The translations under genes and the position numbers were made by a program. A DNA stretch of 7,070 nt from Flavobacteriaceae bacterium (GTDB lineage Bacteria; Bacteroidota; Bacteroidia; Flavobacteriales; Flavobacteriaceae), in the NCBI GenBank assembly GCA_947482805.1, contig CANKLK010000109.1:1-7070 (forward strand). The letters are read 5' to 3'. The notes below the pieces were generated by a model. The model was not told the origin of the DNA. It saw nothing but the letters and a program-made list of their open reading frames with translations, and did not search any database. Of the stretch, positions 6,083 through 7,070 are shown one piece after another; within the stretch, counting starts at the first letter, position 1; every line of letters begins with the position of its first letter.

Positions 6083-6283
6083 TTAATCTTCGATAGCTAC
6101 TACTTGAGCTGCTACTTTACCTTTTCTACCTTCTTCTTCTTCGTAAGATACTTTATCTCCTTCTGCTAAATTCTCAGATTTAACTCCAGTAGCATGTACG
6201 AAAATGTCTTTTCCAGTTTCATCATCTGTGATAAAACCATAACCTTTAGACTCGTTGAAAAATTTTACTGTTCCTGTGCGCAT
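6083..6283 (-). CDS. Cold-shock domain protein (CspA family)
   Basis: Small single-domain nucleic-acid-binding protein of 66 residues, the usual Csp length. Seen: the start GTVKFFNESKGYGFI with the RNP1-type KGYGFI at 13-18, and the RNP2-type DIFVH at 26-30, which carry the aromatic residues that stack on single-stranded RNA or DNA. An acidic middle (YEEEEG) follows, then the closing strand KVAAQVVAIED. Known role of the family: RNA chaperone, unwinding or anti-termination; cold induction cannot be judged from the sequence. Monocistronic, with its own promoter and terminator. The predicted leader is only about 22 nt, unlike the long thermosensing leader of E. coli cspA. Exact family name (cspA, cspC and so on) is not assigned. 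Confidence 0.95.
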   Translation of the reverse strand: MRTGTVKFFNESKGYGFITDDETGKDIFVHATGVKSENLAEGDKVSYEEEEGRKGKVAAQVVAIED

Positions 6284-6312
6284 TTTGTATTGTAAAAATA
6301 ATTAATAATGGT

Positions 6313-6342
6313 CAAAGATAAATTTTTTGATGACATGACAAA
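6313..6342 (-). promoter_or_regulatory. Predicted promoter of the cold-shock gene
   Basis: On the minus strand TTTG (6342-6339) and TATCTTTG (6320-6313) are separated by 18 bases, a full match to the Bacteroidota -33/-7 consensus. Transcription would start near 6306, leaving an AT-rich leader of about 22 nt before the ATG at 6283. The stretch between this promoter and the aspS terminator (6343-6436) is AT-rich and shows nothing else I recognise. Confidence 0.7.
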
Positions 6343-6436
6343 CATTTCAGTGTTAAATAATTAAAAATTTGTTAATTTTCAATCATACTTTAAAATATTG
6401 ATAACGAAATACTTGAAGAATTTTAAATATTAATGT

Positions 6437-6475
6437 AAAAAAAGCAACTGTTTTTAACTATTTAAACAGTTGCTT
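6437..6475 (-). terminator. Intrinsic terminator of aspS
   Basis: On the minus strand a perfect 12-bp stem, AAGCAACTGTTT and AAACAGTTGCTT, with a 10-nt loop (6454-6463) is followed by five further T residues after the stem's final TT. It lies 30 bases after the aspS stop codon, as expected for the end of that transcript. Confidence 0.9.
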
Positions 6476-6505
6476 CTTAAATTTGTGGGAATTTGATATA
6501 AATTA

Positions 6506-7070
6506 CTACAAATCCAATTTAATGTATAATTCTTTTAGTTGATTATCATCAATTGCAGATGGAGCATCAATCATAACATCTCTTCCTGAATTGTTTTTTG
6601 GGAAAGCAATAAAATCTCTTATAGTTTCCTGTCCACCTAAAATTGCTACTAATCTGTCCAATCCAAAAGCCAATCCGCCATGTGGTGGCGCGCCAAATTG
6701 GAAGGCATTCATCAGGAATCCAAATTGGTCTTCGGCTTGTTCAGGAGAAAATCCTAAAAGCGAAAACATTCTACTTTGTAAGTCTTTATCATGAATTCTA
6801 ATGGAACCACCACCAATTTCATTTCCGTTTAAAACCATATCATAAGCATTGGCACGAACTTTTCCCGGTTCGGTTTCAATTAATTTCATGTCTTCCGGTT
6901 TTGGAGAGGTAAATGGATGGTGCATAGCATGGTAACGACCGCTATCTTCATCCCATTCTAATAATGGAAAGTCAACAACCCAAAGCGGAGCAAAAACTTC
7001 CGGATTTCTTAATCCCAATCGTGTTGCTACTTCCATACGAAGTGCAGAAAGCTGTGTACGGGTTTTATCA
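6506..7070 (-). CDS. aspS: Aspartyl-tRNA synthetase, C-terminal part (5' end outside window)
   Basis: Class II aminoacyl-tRNA synthetase that charges tRNA-Asp with aspartate in the cytoplasm. The window holds the last 187 codons; full bacterial enzymes are about 580-590 residues. The frame stays open to the window edge, so the internal ATG at 7036 is not the start. Seen, numbered from the first complete codon: [10 protein letters not shown] at 30-39 and HHPFTSPK at 50-57, both typical of bacterial AspRS after its inserted GAD domain; [13 protein letters not shown] at 81-93, active-site strand residues; and motif 3, [10 protein letters not shown], at 131-140 with the ATP-contacting arginine R139. 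The C-terminal [12 protein letters not shown] stretch follows. The end is intact with stop TAG and a terminator behind it. Unrelated in function to the nuo genes. Confidence 0.97.
   Translation of the reverse strand, partial: DKTRTQLSALRMEVATRLGLRNPEVFAPLWVVDFPLLEWDEDSGRYHAMHHPFTSPKPEDMKLIETEPGKVRANAYDMVLNGNEIGGGSIRIHDKDLQSRMFSLLGFSPEQAEDQFGFLMNAFQFGAPPHGGLAFGLDRLVAILGGQETIRDFIAFPKNNSGRDVMIDAPSAIDDNQLKELYIKLDL

Noticed and set aside
77..6794. Plus-strand open frames of 60-110 codons (for example 77-298, 1248-1502, 4388-4723, 5578-5862, 6591-6794)
   Set aside because: All lie mainly antisense to well-supported minus-strand genes, show no recognisable domain, and have biased low-quality composition; they are shadows.
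7034..7036. ATG as a start of a short aspS-like gene
   Set aside because: The frame continues upstream without a stop to the window edge and encodes matching AspRS sequence, so it is an internal methionine.

Overview
The window comes from a low-GC member of the Bacteroidota, most likely a Flavobacterium or close relative. Evidence: AT-rich spacers, Shine-Dalgarno-poor starts, two promoters of the Bacteroidota type (-33 TTTG, -7 TAnnTTTG), and protein sequences typical of Flavobacteriaceae complex I. Everything real lies on the minus strand, so transcription runs from high to low coordinates.

Layout in transcription order. (1) 7070-6506: 3' third of aspS (aspartyl-tRNA synthetase), cut by the window edge and closed by a strong intrinsic terminator at 6475-6437. 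(2) 6342-6022: a monocistronic cold-shock protein gene with its own promoter (6342-6313) and a strong intrinsic terminator (6049-6022). (3) 5947-1: a promoter followed by seven complex I (NADH:quinone oxidoreductase) genes, nuoA-B-C-D-E-F-G. The window ends exactly at the nuoG stop codon; the membrane-arm genes (nuoH onward) would be expected beyond it.

How the genes work together: NuoE, NuoF and NuoG form the NADH-oxidising electron-input module (FMN plus Fe-S clusters). NuoB, NuoC and NuoD form the connecting module holding the terminal cluster N2 and the quinone site. NuoA is a small membrane subunit linking to the proton-pumping arm. All expected cofactor ligands of NuoB, E and F are visible. 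NuoG is a short form (349 aa from the preferred start) that stops after its Fe-S region and has no molybdopterin-oxidoreductase-like domain. nuoC and nuoD are separate genes, unlike the E. coli fusion.

The main unexplained structure is in the operon spacers. The junctions A/B, B/C and E/F are tight (13, 1 and 4 nt). The other three, C/D, D/E and F/G, are 90, 83 and 72 nt long, and each is largely filled by degenerate tandem repeats with a 7-bp period. The unit differs from gap to gap. Within each gap, one side carries heptads whose core is roughly the reverse complement of those on the other side. One array runs into the 3' end of nuoC, and another produces a spurious N-terminal extension of nuoG. 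The rest of the window looks like ordinary housekeeping sequence.
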